NCBI GenBank assembly: GCA_018398805.1
Contig: JAGFBZ010000261.1
Coordinates: forward strand, 620,001 to 684,000
Source: Hirundichthys speculiger
Taxonomy: Eukaryota; Chordata; Actinopteri; Beloniformes; Exocoetidae
Length of the DNA stretch: 64,000 nt
Reading direction: 5' to 3'
Below are positions 34,831-46,870 of the stretch, in pieces. Both the position numbers and the translations under genes were made by a program. Within the stretch, counting starts at the first letter, position 1. Each line of letters opens with the position of its first letter. The notes below the pieces were generated by a model. That model was not told the origin of the DNA and searched no databases. It saw only the letters and a program-made list of their open reading frames with translations.

Positions 34831-35524
34831 CTGTGAAAATCCTGCTTTGTACAGACACTAACAGGACAGGCTCAACATAACATGTTGGAATCAACATACC
34901 ATGTTGAGCCATGTCTACCATGTCTAATAAATGCACCCTCCCTAATAATCGAGCTCCCAGGACTTTGACAAAATCTAAATGAAGCTAACCTATTGTCTGT
35001 CTGGCAGTGTGACCCATGGGCTTGTACAGCATGCTTTTGAAGCCTCTTTTTGCTCAAACATGGTGCTCCATGGTTAAATGCCATGTGACAATAGGTCCCA
35101 CATGATGATAGGTCCCACTTGAGGCTACTGGCAGCTGCCGCAAAAGACAAGGCCAATTGTGGAGCTCCATTGTAGAGCAAGACCTTCTTGCTCCACGACT
35201 GGCTTCCATGCGCTAGTGCCTTGCCTGTAGGTTTGGAATGGACCTACCATCTCAAATGCTGTTTGACATCCAATATTTTTGGACTGCATTCTGGCTACCA
35301 CTCCCTTTTGACATTTGGTACTTCATTTTTTTTTAATTCCTCAAAGGAAAGAATAAAGGATTGTTAGGAGAATATGGCATTATTTGATGGCACACTTTCA
35401 CCCTTTTTTTGTTAATATCTGTAAGTCAACACCTCAAACATAAAGACTAAACTATTATAACTCTGTTTATAATAACCGGTTAACTCTCTCTCGCCAATTT
35501 CTACCAACATTTTGTTTGTGACTG

Positions 35525-36154
35525 TGGTAAAGTCACTGCATTGTTAAGTTACTCGCATATCCTGAAGTCCCTTTCTAATGGTCTGCTGAAGTGAAAAAGG
35601 CCTTCTAAACCCTGAAGAAAAAGTTCACTTCCACCCCCCAGACTTGATCCTTCCTAATCTGTCTCATCAATTAAAAGATGAAGAGAAGGTCCTCCAGATC
35701 GGCAATATGTTCTTCCTCCTGGTCGATTCCAGCTGCTTCACTGGGTCCATTCGTCACGGTTATCCTGTCATCCTGGAATCACAGAAAATACAGACACTTC
35801 AGTTCAAATGCCATTTCTGGTGGCCATCCATGTCCTCCAATACTAAATCCTCTACCTGTAACTTTTGCCAGAAACCAACCATCCCACTCTGTTCCAGTTT
35901 GTTGTTTTGTATCTTTTGCTTGTTCCTTACTGGCCCTGGTCCCACAAAGCCATCGATTTTGCTACTGGCAAAATCCTAAAGTTCCTCTTCTTTTAAAATT
36001 TCAGAGGTTCTGATGCAAGTGAAAAACGTTTTGTGAAATTTCCTCCAACATCATTTTCGACCGTGGTCCTTACTTTGTTTCTCATGTCCTTAAAACTTTG
36101 TCTTGTTTTGAGGGGCCCATCCAGTCTCTTCAGGGTTCTATCCACCATCTAATG
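35525..36154 (+). pseudogene. Chromovirus RNase H edge and integrase, remnant
   Basis: WSAEVEKAF then LKKKFTSTP near 35580-35635 marks the RT/RNase H junction. Integrase follows: GSIRHGYPVILESQKIQTLQ, HFWWPSMSSNTKSSTCNFCQ giving the WWPSM and C-x2-C of the HHCC zinc domain (35740-35880), AIDFATGKIL with the first catalytic Asp (about 35950), FDRGPYFVS with the second (about 36056-36085), and SGFYPPSN at the edge of the third motif. The Glu is lost at the hAT insertion (36155). Confidence 0.72.
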
Positions 36155-36480
36155 CAGTGGTCCCCAACCCTGGCTGCAGACCGGTGGTGGGCCGTGGGAT
36201 CAACTGGTACCGGACTGCGCAAGAAAAAAATTAGTTTTTTTAGTTTTATTTATTATATGAATCTGAATGAGCTTTTATTTTGAAAAAATATTTTGTTTTG
36301 ATAAAATGACCGGATTCTCTCAGCTACATCTTAGCCACTTGGGCGCCGAAATTTAAAATTTAAAATTTAAAAGAAGAACAGTCTACGACTTCCAAGAAAA
36401 AAGCTTATAACAGACAATACCAAGAGTCCTACTTGAAATAAGGATGTGTCACAACAGGTGGTTCCCACGTACCAAGCTTC
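36155..36480. mobile_element. hAT non-autonomous element, left end
   Basis: CAGTGGTCCCCAACCCTGGC followed by 'gaccggtggtgggccg', the wording of a common hAT MITE class. The left flank is ATCTAATG (36147-36154), but no matching duplication or right terminus was found, so the right limit is a guess. Confidence 0.6.
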
Positions 36481-36599
36481 TTTTTTTTTTTTCAGTTTAT
36501 TTATTTAATGGGTACAGAGGGTGTTACCAGAGACTTTGATGTTATACTCATGTTATGTTTATTGGCGCAATGTAACAAGGAAGCCTGCCAGGCCTTTTT

Positions 36600-36780
36600 A
36601 ATTCGCTGGATGCTCACTGGTGGGGCTGCGGTCTGCAGTATTTGGTTGACTGGGAGGGCTACGGGCCTGGGGAACGTTCTCGGATCCCGCATTCTTTTAT
36701 CTTGGCTGGTGACATGGTCTGGGATTTCCATAGTTGCTATCCTAACAAGCCTTGGTCGGTGGGTGGAGCCACTTGAAGTG
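36600..36780 (+). pseudogene. Integrase C-terminal chromodomain remnant
   Basis: One frame reads [20 protein letters not shown] (about 36638-36700), the chromodomain core YLVDW-x-GY-x-ER-W of chromovirus integrases, with Trp replaced after the ERS. HP-rich wording and GGATSSGGT follow. Family knowledge: the chromodomain steers integration through modified histones. Confidence 0.7.
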
Positions 36781-36787
36781 GAGGCAC

Positions 36788-37003
36788 TGTTAGGACCTGT
36801 ATGTGTGTGTTTTATCAAGGTCATCTCTGGTTTTCTGGCACACCTGTCCCTAATTTCTACAATCACCTGCTTCGGTATAAAGCCACTGGTCTTTCTTCTA
36901 CTCATCGCCAGGTTGATCCATCTTCCAGTGGTTATGCATATTCTCTGAAGACCGTTTATCGAGCCTAAATCCTTGCTAACCATGATTTGTCCGTTCTAGA
37001 GTC
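36788..37003 (+). mobile_element. Chromovirus 3' LTR, truncated
   Basis: Begins TGTTAGG after a purine-rich GTGGAGGCAC stretch (likely polypurine tract). Similar to the 5' LTR up to about 'ccgttctaga', after which the sequences diverge and the AATAAA is missing. Confidence 0.68.
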
Positions 37004-40000
37004 CTCCCTTGTCCAGGACTTACCAGACCACCTGATCTGTCCCACCTCTCACTTCCTCACAAACCCCATCAAAGTGAAAACAGATCTGAGTGTCTTCAGA
37101 CCTTAGATCAGCAGACAGAACCAGTCCTCAGAGGTTTCTAAACAAACTGTGAATTTACTTTAATTCATTGAGGAAGGTAAGAGTAAGATCAATACCTGAC
37201 AGAAAGGCTAGGTTTCTGAGAAAAGATATTGGAAATGCAAGTTCGTGGTTTCAGCTGTTTCTGTAGAAATTCATAAAAAATTGATGTGATCACATCTAGA
37301 CAGTACAGACACAAAATGAGCTCCAATTTTGAAGCCACTTGAAGTCGCATGGAGCTTAACCCTGAAGTAGGACATAGGATGGATAAAGAATTCAGTCTAT
37401 TTTCAAAATAAAAAGGCCTGTGCAGGCTCCCAATTACATGAATCACATGTTTTTTTTCCACCATGGAAATTACAAGAAGACTAATTTGACTGCAGCGAGT
37501 CTTAGTAGTTAGTGAACTATGATAGGGACAGTTACTGATATGAAGATGCATATATTGTCCAAAATTAGTTAAAAAATACAATGTTGTATGCCCCATCTGG
37601 TGAAATCCAGGGGTAAAGGTTTGGAGGCATTTTGTCTGTGAAAATAATGTGCACCACATAATGATTCAACAAACTATGTGCCCCCATATGATCGAAAAAG
37701 GTAAACTACTGTTTTGCCTTCTGTCCATTCATTTCCAAAGCAAGAAGCTGGTGTTGTTTTTGTATCCTGAAAAGAGGTTTAGCCATGTAATTTTGTGTTT
37801 TGAAATATGTAAATAGCTTTTAAAAATTAACTCTCCAGAAGGTCAATGTTATTCAAAATGCAGGAGTACAATTTGTTTGTGGTATATGGATGAATAGTCC
37901 AGAAATGGGGGTGGCATCATGGTCAGCTTTTTTCCCTAGAATGTGCTCTGTGTAGATGTTTGAACAGATTTTTCAAAGACATTATGAAGCTGGAACCAGA
38001 TACATTGAAATGATGTTAAAATGCATGAGTGTTCTCCTGCTCCTTTTTCGTTTCACCCCTCACCTCCCTCATTTATCTCCTGTAAATTTTACTAGCCGTT
38101 AAAGGGCAAAGTGAGGGAGAGATTTATAATATGCTGTAAAACCAGTACATTACACTCATAGTTCTCCTCCTCATGTCTCCCAAGCTGTCATTATCAGTCC
38201 ATCTGCACCTTTCTCCTTTTTTGAATCCATCAGAAATTGAGATAAACTGCTCTTCACAAGATATGTCACAAAGCTTGAACTAGACACTTTGGCTTGATTT
38301 AGTTTCCATATAAACCTTTACTAAGAGTGAAGCAAACAAACAAAGCTAAACAGTAACGCTTCATATAAGTAGGGGAAAAAAAATAAAGTCTAAAACAACA
38401 TTTTATGACTTTCTGGAATTTTTATTTTTGTAGCGAGCTTAAAAAGTCTATATTTGAGACATTTGAGTTTTTCGATTGACTTGAGTTGATTGAGAGCAAA
38501 ATTTCCAAAATTGGCCATTAGGCCACAGAAAATCAAATGCTGTTAGAAATGGCCAAATCTGGAAATCTACAATCAATAGACAAATATTAGGTGACAATGG
38601 TGTAGGGAAAACAATCCCAGCTCTATTAGGTTCCAAATTGTCCCCAGGGAGGACACTGAACCCCACATTGCTGGGACCCTTCACTGGGAATCATTCATAA
38701 AATGTGAGCAGAACAGTTTTGTGCACAAACTCTGAGTAGAGCAACATTTACATGTGTATTGGCATTCAAGAAAATTGATATTTTGATTTTGTGTTGATGC
38801 TATTGGATTGTTCATCACTAAATAAATACATCGATATAACTCAATGGATCACTACACCCCTAAAAATATTTGGGCCACCATGTGTAATAATTATGGAGAA
38901 AGGCCTGAGATCCAGCAAAAGCCTCACCACATGGTTTGAGACAAAGAAACTTCAAAATGACTCAAACCGCAGGCTTTGCAGGCTAAATTACTTTACAACC
39001 AGGTGTAAAGTGGGCACTTATTGGCTTTTAAACCCCCAAAACCAGCAAGTGTCCCTGCTGAAAAACTAAGCTCATGTCAGACTATAACTCCTCTCTCTGC
39101 TTCCTATGACCAATTAGTACTACAGTTCTCATGCTGACTGTCTAAACTACAAAGCATGGCCTACAGTAACCGAGCTCTAGGCCTTCTGTGAACTGGAGGT
39201 ACAGTGATGAGCTACCAGCCAAGGGTCTGCATTCCCCAGCCCTGCTAGATGTAGAAGCCCTCTTGGTTGCCAAAGACCAGCAACAACACTTCTCGCCTGG
39301 CTGCAACACATCTGCGGAGTGACCTGCTGACGTACTAGAGCACCGACGCACAGAAAAGGCACCCATATGTACCCTGATGCTTGAGCTGCTATTGCTGCAT
39401 CAACACTGTATCTCTCCGGAGTCATTCCTTCTCTGGCACGGGAATAGAACAGCCATTTTGAGACTGATTGTGTCATTTAGTAGTTGTTTCTTGACTGTCA
39501 GGTGGTGTGCATCTATGATGCATCTGGTCAAAACTGTGTAACTGTACATAAGAGCATGACACCAGAACATTGAAAAAATCCTGTAAAATTAAATATTCAA
39601 TTTTACTGAACAAAGCACTGAATAATAGAAGAATAATGAAGCTCAGGATTTAATGAGTCAAGACACAATAATGCTATATTTTTCATTTGACAACCACACA
39701 CTGGCTGGCTGTTTTGTCTTATAAATTTTAAATCTGTGGCGCAAAAGCACTCAGAGAAAAAGGCCACGAGGCTGTTGTCCTTCAAGGTGCTCCCCAGCTC
39801 CCATAACCCTCAGAGAATCTTGAAAACTTTTTTTCTCCAAACAGCAGATTATCTGCCTCTTGTCAATTTCTCCCATTAAGTATTTTTTTATAAAAAGTAG
39901 TAATTTAATATTAGGCACATAACCTTCTGTGAAATGTTTTAAATTATTGCACTGATAATAGTTATACTACTGAGTACCAGTGTGATTTTTTTTTACAGTT

Positions 40001-42029
40001 ACACAGAAAGTACTGACATTAAGGGAGACTAGACTACACTCCCTGTCACAGTTCAGAGGTTTTATTTCCTGTTTTGAACTGTAATAATTTCCAACCAATG
40101 GTATTTTCTTGATTTTATATTTCACTATTTAAGGGATTCAATGCAAAGGGTTTAAAAAAATCAGTCTGTTAGAGAAACACAATGCAATCATACTGTAAAT
40201 TAAACAAATGCTGGGCTTTCTGTCTAGTGTTGCACTTGTGGTGTGCTTAGTCTTTCAACATGAAAAACATCCATTTAAATCTTTGCCCCTCTTAAGTTCA
40301 AATATTTCACATGGCTACAGATTGTTATTGTAACTCCTCAATAGAAACAATTGAGACAGATAAAAATTAGATGTAGATTCAGACCTAACGAGGCCAAAAT
40401 GGCCAAGCTGCAAATGGACTGGCGACCTGTCCAGGGTGTATCCAAGCTTTTTGGATAGGTTAAGCCTAACCACTGGGCCGAATTACATGACAGCTGCAAT
40501 ATGCAGTCTAATATTTTAACCTCGCTGGGATACTCATGTGTCTGAGCGATAATGCAGGACTTCCCTCAGCCACACTGTACTGAACACACTGTACTGAAAA
40601 CAAATAAAATGCAATTTATGTGTGCTATTATGGCCTTCAGGCTCGGATGGTCTGATCAATATCTAAAAAGGAGCATTGAGCAAATCTACCCCTGAAGATG
40701 CAGCAGATCAGAAATGGTGTTTTATTACAGATTTAACTGAATCACACAGTGATATAGCTGATTAGATTTCCTATAGTTCACCATGAAGAGTCGAGATTGT
40801 CCCATGTTCAAATAGCCATTTAAATGTTATACACCATGTTCAGTGTATTCAAGATGAAAATAAAGATAAAGTTGATAGAAATTTATTACACTGTCAGTCT
40901 TTCCATCACTGTAGTTTGTCCACACTGGAAAAGCAAGTTATCAACTAAGCTACATGTGTGGTTTCGTATAAGTTATTTAATAAAGATGCGGATTATGCCC
41001 TAGTTGAGGCATTTCTGGGAAATCACTGTCCATGATGATGCACTTTGTGAAGCTTGGCCAGTGGATTGTTCTTTCCAACCCTAGAGGGCTGAGCCATGGG
41101 GATTTTGTAGAACTGTGGCACACTTTGGGTGGATGACAATGTTCTTCATAAAATAAAATGCATCCATTTAATGCAGAAAACTGGCAAGTCATTTCGTTCA
41201 CAGAGTGCTTGATGACAGGGTAGAAGCAGGAGGTCCATGGTGAGTTCATGGGTGGATGTGATTTTAAAAAATGGTCCATCACAAGTTTGGCCTGAGGAGG
41301 TTTGGTGGGGGCGATAGCAGCTGTGGGATGGGAATACAGCACCTTCCTCGGTGTAGTGCTACGCTTTAGTTGTGCCAACTACATCATGCACAAGGGAAGC
41401 AGTGGCAGCTCCAACAGAAAACAAATGTGACTTTTTTCAACAAGAAAATTGTTAAAAGGGACAAAACATGAATTGTGATCTTTCTTGTTTGACTTTACAG
41501 GAGCAGCCATTAAAGGCTTCCCCAGTTCCTTTAAGTTTGAGTAATATAACTGGTCCATAAACCTGCCAGTCAATTTTAAAAATACCACATTATAAAAGGA
41601 AGATATGCACAATACATTCTCAAAGCTAAAGTTGTGTTTGACAAAAAAAAAAACTCCATCAGCTGAAAGTACTTGGGCCTGAGGAATGTTTCTCTCCCTG
41701 ATTCAAAAGCACAAATATAATTACAGCAGTTTGTTCTGGGGCTTTAGACACACAATGAAAGACTTAAATTATCTTCCTTGTTAATGGACCGCGTAAGAAC
41801 GACACAAACAGTTCTCTACACAAAAGCACACCAACAAATCAATGAAAACAATAAACAGCATTTTCCTGCTTTCTTTCCTTCATAAACAAAACAAGTAGCA
41901 ATGAAATAAATTAAAGCCAATTAAACAAGATAAACAAGAAAGGATCAGTATTTTCTTATTTTATGACTCCCTGCTTTTGTGATTGATTACAAATCATGAA
42001 TACCTTTACTTAAAGACATTAAATGTTAT
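37004..42029. other. Long unassigned interval
   Basis: No recognised exons or repeats except a SINE body scrap at 40405-40480. Two longer open frames on the minus strand (37189-37659, 156 codons; 40977-41378, 133 codons) carry no motif I recognise and could be chance. Confidence 0.4.
40405..40480 (+). repeat. SINE-like body fragment
   Basis: 'ggactggcgacctgtccagg' followed by 'gtgta' and 'ggatagg' matches the 3' body of the family at 16405-16790 in the opposite orientation. Confidence 0.5.
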
Positions 42030-42430
42030 TTTTTTACATTATAGGTGTAAGACATTGGATTGTCAAAGCACTGATAACAGACCTCGTCTGTCTTTAGCAG
42101 CATTAAATGTTACACATATCTTTCCAGCATTGATTTTAAATATAATATTGATCACTCTCTTTACAGACACCTTTATTACTGACACTGCACCTTTACTTTC
42201 CTTACAAATCACTAGGTGTCACTGGATGTCTTTTGTAGGTTTGATGATTCCTCTGGATTATTGATCACAAGTTTTAGAGTCTTTTATACTGATTAACGGC
42301 CGTAGTTCTTTACAGAACTGGTTACAGACACTGCAATCCTGCAGCAGTGTTGATTACACAGACTGCTTTCCTTTAGATTAAAAACACTGGGTGTCTTTAC
42401 AGTTAAACTAAAAACTCTGTATTGACACAC
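42030..42430 (+). repeat. Degenerate minisatellite, locus 1
   Basis: Imperfect units of about 30-40 nt built around 'ttgattacagacactg' and 'ttcctttagatta' recur (for example near 42050, 42135, 42225, 42310, 42350, 42395). The same words appear at 46560-46870. Confidence 0.55.
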
Positions 42431-43380
42431 AGAAATTGTTGTCACCCAACACAACTTTCAAAGTCATGTTTTATTTTGAGTGCCCAGCATGTCTTATAAA
42501 GACCGTGCTTGGCTCATTAGCCAGAAAAAACAAGATCTTTTTAAGGAATATTATGAAAACATCTGTCTTGATTATAGAATGTTGTCACATTAAATCCTGG
42601 AATTAATCACTCAGGGAATTAAAGCAAAAGTAAAGAATTGAAAGCAAAGAATCGGAAAGAACTGGGCTAGAGATCTGACTGTTTATAAACTATGGATAAA
42701 CTGTTTGGTTTGTACAGAAAGATTATGACGCCTCTATTTGCTTGGACTGCACATTGCCATGTTGCAAAGAGGCAGAATCAGCAGTCGGCTGGAACACACC
42801 CACCAGCTAGCTGTTTTAGATTGGCTGTCTAAGCTTCTGCTAACCCAGGGTAATAATTCATATTAGTTTGCATTCATTTTGTCTGAACATCCTCATTTCA
42901 AGTGTTTCTACTGTAACAGCATCCTGCAGGGAACAGGTACTGCCAGGTGGTCCAGTGGCAGAACTCTGCAGAGGAGCTTGGATCTGCCTGCGTCTGGCTT
43001 CCACAACAGAACCTCTTGTTGCACTGAGCTCTGTGGCAGCTCTCTGATATGCTGCTGGAGTGTTCGGCATGACTGAAGGTCCCACAGTGGAGCAAGGCCT
43101 TGCCTTTCGCTCACAGACCTGCTCGTCTGCACAGTTGTTGTTTCTGTGGTGACATGTGTTTAGCTGAGGCTTGGTTAGTATGGCTGAGCTAAGCTTAGCT
43201 TTATTTTTCATCATTACCCTCCAACCCTTTCAAAAAGACCCGCAGCCAGTCATTCTGGTCTTTAGTTAAGTTAAGGAATAAACCAGCAAAACAAATGTTC
43301 TTGAAAATATAATATATGTCTTCCCCATCCTCTCTCTGGCCCCTCTTTCTTACTTTAAATAAAGGCCACTAGAGCCAAAA
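42431..43380. other. Unassigned interval
   Basis: No gene recognised. Overlapping short frames on both strands at 42858-43214 lack motifs. Confidence 0.4.

Positions 43381-43472
<92 letters not shown>
43381..43472. repeat. (TATC)23 microsatellite
   Basis: Uninterrupted tetranucleotide run of 92 nt. Confidence 0.96.
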
Positions 43473-43589
43473 CATTTTGTCAACGACTGCTCAACAACTG
43501 TCACTTTATTGCAAAACAGAACTGGTTCCTGTCGGCTGTGACCGTGCCAAAACAAAGCTACACACATATATATATATATACGTATATTT

Positions 43590-44200
43590 TTATCTGTTCT
43601 AAATCAACCTTATACAGATCTTTTTCAAGTTGTATTACACTTATTAATACGAGTCCTGACTAGAACCAGGAAATACGACCATATTAGTCCAGTCCTGAGG
43701 TCTCTGGCTTCCTGTCACTCAGAGAATAGACTTTAAAACAGCTCTACTTGTGTTCAAGTCTCTTCATGGCTCCAAAGTCCATCTCTGACATGTTAGAGCC
43801 ATATGAACTAACCTGGACTCTGAGAACCTCAGGTAGTGGTCTCCTGCTGGTGTCCAGAGTCAGGACTAAACAAGGTGAAGCTGTATTTCAGTTTTATGCT
43901 CCTAAAATCTGGAACAGTCTTCCAGAAAATGTGAGACAGACCTGAACTCTGACAATGTTCAGATCCAGACTGAAAACAGTTCTGTTTAGATGTGCAGATG
44001 ACAACTGAAGGGATTTTTTCTGCACTCTTCATTTTTAATTTAATTAATTAATTTTATTATTAATTTTATTTATTATTGATTATTTTTATGCTTGTATGGA
44101 ATGATTCTATTTGCCTTCTTGTGACTTTATGCATCTGTAAAGCACTTTGAATTGCCTTGTGTATGAATTGTGCTCTATAAATAAAGTTGCCTTGCCTAAT
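43590..44200 (+). pseudogene. L2-type LINE 3' end
   Basis: Reads VLTRTRKYDHI near the start, then DMLEPYELTWTLRTSGSGLL and VRTKQGEAVFQFYAPKIWNS then LPENV, with stops between. The 3' UTR has 'ctgtaaagcactttgaattg' and AATAAA before a TTGCC-type tail. Heavily 5'-truncated. Closest in this window to 57181-58470. Confidence 0.8.
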
Positions 44201-44272
44201 ATGAGAGTACACAAATGCTTGGCTTATGCAAAACAAATGCATGTTTATTTATTGCTACAATGCCAAATCCAT

Positions 44273-44280
<8 letters not shown>

Positions 44281-44347
<67 letters not shown>
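44281..44347. repeat. (AT)n microsatellite
   Basis: Pure AT dinucleotide run of about 67 nt. Confidence 0.95.
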
Positions 44348-44350
<3 letters not shown>

Positions 44351-44404
44351 TCAATATTTTCTCTTATGTTCTTCATACAAAATATTTTCATGGTTTGCTT
44401 CAAA

Positions 44405-44836
44405 CGGGGGGGGGCAAGTGATATTTAAGTAGTCGGGACTCCGGTGGTAACTAAATTGACATCGACAGCAAACACAAACAACATTTATCTTGTGGAGTTA
44501 GCTATCGGGCAAGGTTTTGAAGCTAAACTTACCATTCAAAATAGTATGTTTTGTATCCATTTTTATCCCAGCTACTTTTCACGGAGTTTGTTTACGTCTG
44601 TCTGTCTGCGGCATGGCCGTCGACGTCAGTGCATGGCTTCCTGTTTTAACAGGACTACGAGGACTACAGGACTACAACTACGGTGGGGCCCGAGGCTCAT
44701 TAAACCTACTCTCCTCTCTACTATTGTACATCAACGGCCAGGCTACGGCTCGCGTTAATTGCGCGTTAAAAAAATTAGTTGCGTTAAAATTATTTTGCGT
44801 TAATCACGCGTCAACGCGTTAACTTTGACAGCCCTA
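44405..44836. mobile_element. hAT element, right-end fragment
   Basis: The right part shows 'gcgttaaaattattttgcgt', 'cacgcgtcaacgcgttaact' and the terminus TTTGACAGCCCTA, typical of hAT MITEs with TAGGGCTGTCAAAG ends. No left terminus is seen. A short G run lies at the left edge and AT repeat abuts on the right. Confidence 0.6.
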
Positions 44837-44844
44837 ATATATAT

Positions 44845-44846
<2 letters not shown>

Positions 44847-44897
<51 letters not shown>
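44847..44897. repeat. (GT)n microsatellite
   Basis: Pure GT run of about 51 nt. Confidence 0.95.
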
Positions 44898-44898
<1 letters not shown>

Positions 44899-45724
44899 AT
44901 ATAATGTATGACTAAGGTCTGTAAAGTTCTTATTCACTGCTCAGAAGTCAATATAATGCAAGTGCTATGTAGGTAAAATGAGGACAGCAATGGGTAGCTG
45001 TCATAGCCAAAAGAAGAGCCAATAGCTAGTCGCCCAGCCATCTGACTGGCCAGCTTTATTGCTACATATGATTTTGTTGTGGCGCAAATAAAAAAATTCA
45101 CCTCTCATACAGTTATCAAGGATGTAATATCTCACTATTGAAACTGTTGTGACAATTTTCATAAATCGCACAAACTAAATTATAGATCCTTAACAAAATG
45201 CAACAGCAGAGAGCTCAAACTTTAACCAAGTTTATTTAAGCTGAGCGCACCAGCAGGACACAGTCATGCAGTCTGCAGACTGGATGGTTGTGCCCATGGC
45301 AATATACATTTACATATCTTTCATAGTAGTAACCTCACTGATCAAAGGGCAATTTACATCTCTTACAACAAAGACATCCTACAGATAAAAGGGCAGGAAC
45401 TGGTTCAATAAGCATTTCGGTAAGTGTGAAGACAGTCTCCAAAACCAAAAGGCAGGAGTTCATTTGATATACATTTTGGTAGGTACGACGCCCCCCACAT
45501 ATGGTTGCTTTCCTCTCTGGGAAAATTCTCACAGTGCATGATAAAGATGTTAACTTCTTTCATCTGGGGAAGTTCTTTGTTGGGGAGTTTTCTGTTTTTG
45601 AGCCAGCACCTTGTGGTGAGTAGAGCAACTGCAACAAAGCCTACTTCCTTGTTGGCTTCAGCCTAGAAGTCAGATGATTCCTGTGAGACAAATGATTTAG
45701 CCCTACAATCACCCTCAGACGTCC
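44898..45724. other. Unassigned interval
   Basis: No gene recognised. Near-duplicate phrases 'aaaagggcaggaactggttc' (45387) and 'aaaaggcaggagttcatttg' (45438), each followed by a similar 'tttcggtaagt/ttttggtaggt' word, suggest a local duplication of about 50 nt. Confidence 0.4.
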
Positions 45725-46390
45725 AAAAATTTGGATTTTTTTTCCACACCTGTATAATCGGACAGTATTTCCTTTTGGGGGTTACCCTCCACGAACCTCT
45801 GACTCGGCGGAGCGAGAGATGATCCGATGATCGGACCCAGCAGAGACTGTGGTGGGCGTGGCGTGAATTCTTGATTGCGATTGGTTGATTGAGACCAGGG
45901 CATGCCACTGAGCCTTTGGTCCGGCTGACGTCACTATCTGTCTTGTTGACATAGCGTCGGGGAATCCAACTAAATCCGGGTCATCAGCTGCCATCACAGC
46001 CAACTCAATGGTCAAAGTAAGCCCAAGCACATATTTTCTGATACTACTTCTCCCTTTCTTGTTTGGATGGATGAAAACACTAGAATTTCAATGTGAAATG
46101 AGGTGAAAAAAGTCACACTGCAACCGGCGATTCACCATGCCCTGTGGTTGTCAAATGCTGAAAAAATGAGTAATTACGTTGCCAGACCTATCAAATGGCC
46201 GATTTCAAGTCAATTTCAATCAAATTGTTGCGATGAAAGAAATACCAGCAGTAATAATGAATCTATGACTTATATCAGTGGTTCCCAAACTTTTAATACT
46301 GCGTACCACCTGAGAAACTGTTCAGCTCTCTGAGTACCACCATGATGACCAGTTTTAAAATATATACCTTCTCAATTAGCTTTAAATTCA
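45725..46390 (+). repeat. Dispersed repeat, copy B
   Basis: Same orientation and order as 7600-8190. It keeps about 118 nt (45841-45958) that copy A lacks, and the fuller 'cagtggttcccaaactttta' near 46277. No coding content. Confidence 0.75.
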
Positions 46391-46559
46391 CAGGAGAGTT
46401 GTTTATTTATTTTATTATTCAAAATGTTTATTCAACCCTTCCGCCCGATGGAAATTATATTCACCTCAGAATTTATTTTTGTGTTTTGTCTATACAAGCC
46501 TTTACTGATTACGTTTGGGACAGATTCACAAGCTTCTTTGAGGCTGTGTTTTTACGGTA

Positions 46560-46870
46560 TTGATGAAGAGGGGCTGGATTCTTTTAGATTTTTGATGACA
46601 AGAAATAAATTCTTTTAGTCACATTCCAGAAAAAGAATTTCCTTACAGTATAAATTGGAGACACTGTGATTCTTTAGATTATTGATAACACAGATCTGAT
46701 TCCTAGAGACCAATGATTACAAGCACTGGATTCCTTTAGATTGACAACACATCCCTGAGGTCTTAAAAAAAGGATCACAGTTGTGTGGTTACTTTGAAGT
46801 ATTGATTTCAGATGCTGGGTATGCTTAAAGAATTGATTACGTATGTTTAACAGTATACAAAAACTGCACT
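46560..46870 (+). repeat. Degenerate minisatellite, locus 2
   Basis: Repeated words 'ctggattc', 'tttagatt', 'attgattaca' at roughly 30-40-nt spacing (46573, 46655, 46715, 46735, 46840). It shares its unit with 42030-42430. Confidence 0.5.

Larger units (their letters stand above)
32884..37003 (+). mobile_element. Ty3/Gypsy chromovirus-type retrotransposon, decayed, two LTRs
   Basis: Related direct repeats at 32884 and 36788 both start TGTTAGGACCTG and share 'ggtcatctctgg' and 'ttctacaatcacctgct'. Between them, in order, lie gag, protease, RT, RNase H, integrase and a chromodomain, all fragmentary. The LTRs look roughly 70% alike by eye, implying an old insertion. A LINE tail (about 33407-33757) and a hAT end (36155 on) are nested. 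34870-35460 matches no Gypsy domain and may be foreign or fully decayed. Confidence 0.83.

Noticed and set aside
36501..36983. 160-codon open frame on the minus strand
   Set aside because: It is antisense to the chromodomain and 3' LTR of the Gypsy element at 32884-37003.
40977..41378. 133-codon open frame on the minus strand
   Set aside because: No family motif, no splice context, no matching upstream signal; likely chance.
42030..42430. Regularly spaced repeats considered as a CRISPR-like array
   Set aside because: Units are degenerate and contiguous without unique spacers, and the genome is eukaryotic.
44147..44428. Frames encoding long Tyr-Ile runs
   Set aside because: Translation of the AT microsatellite, not a gene.
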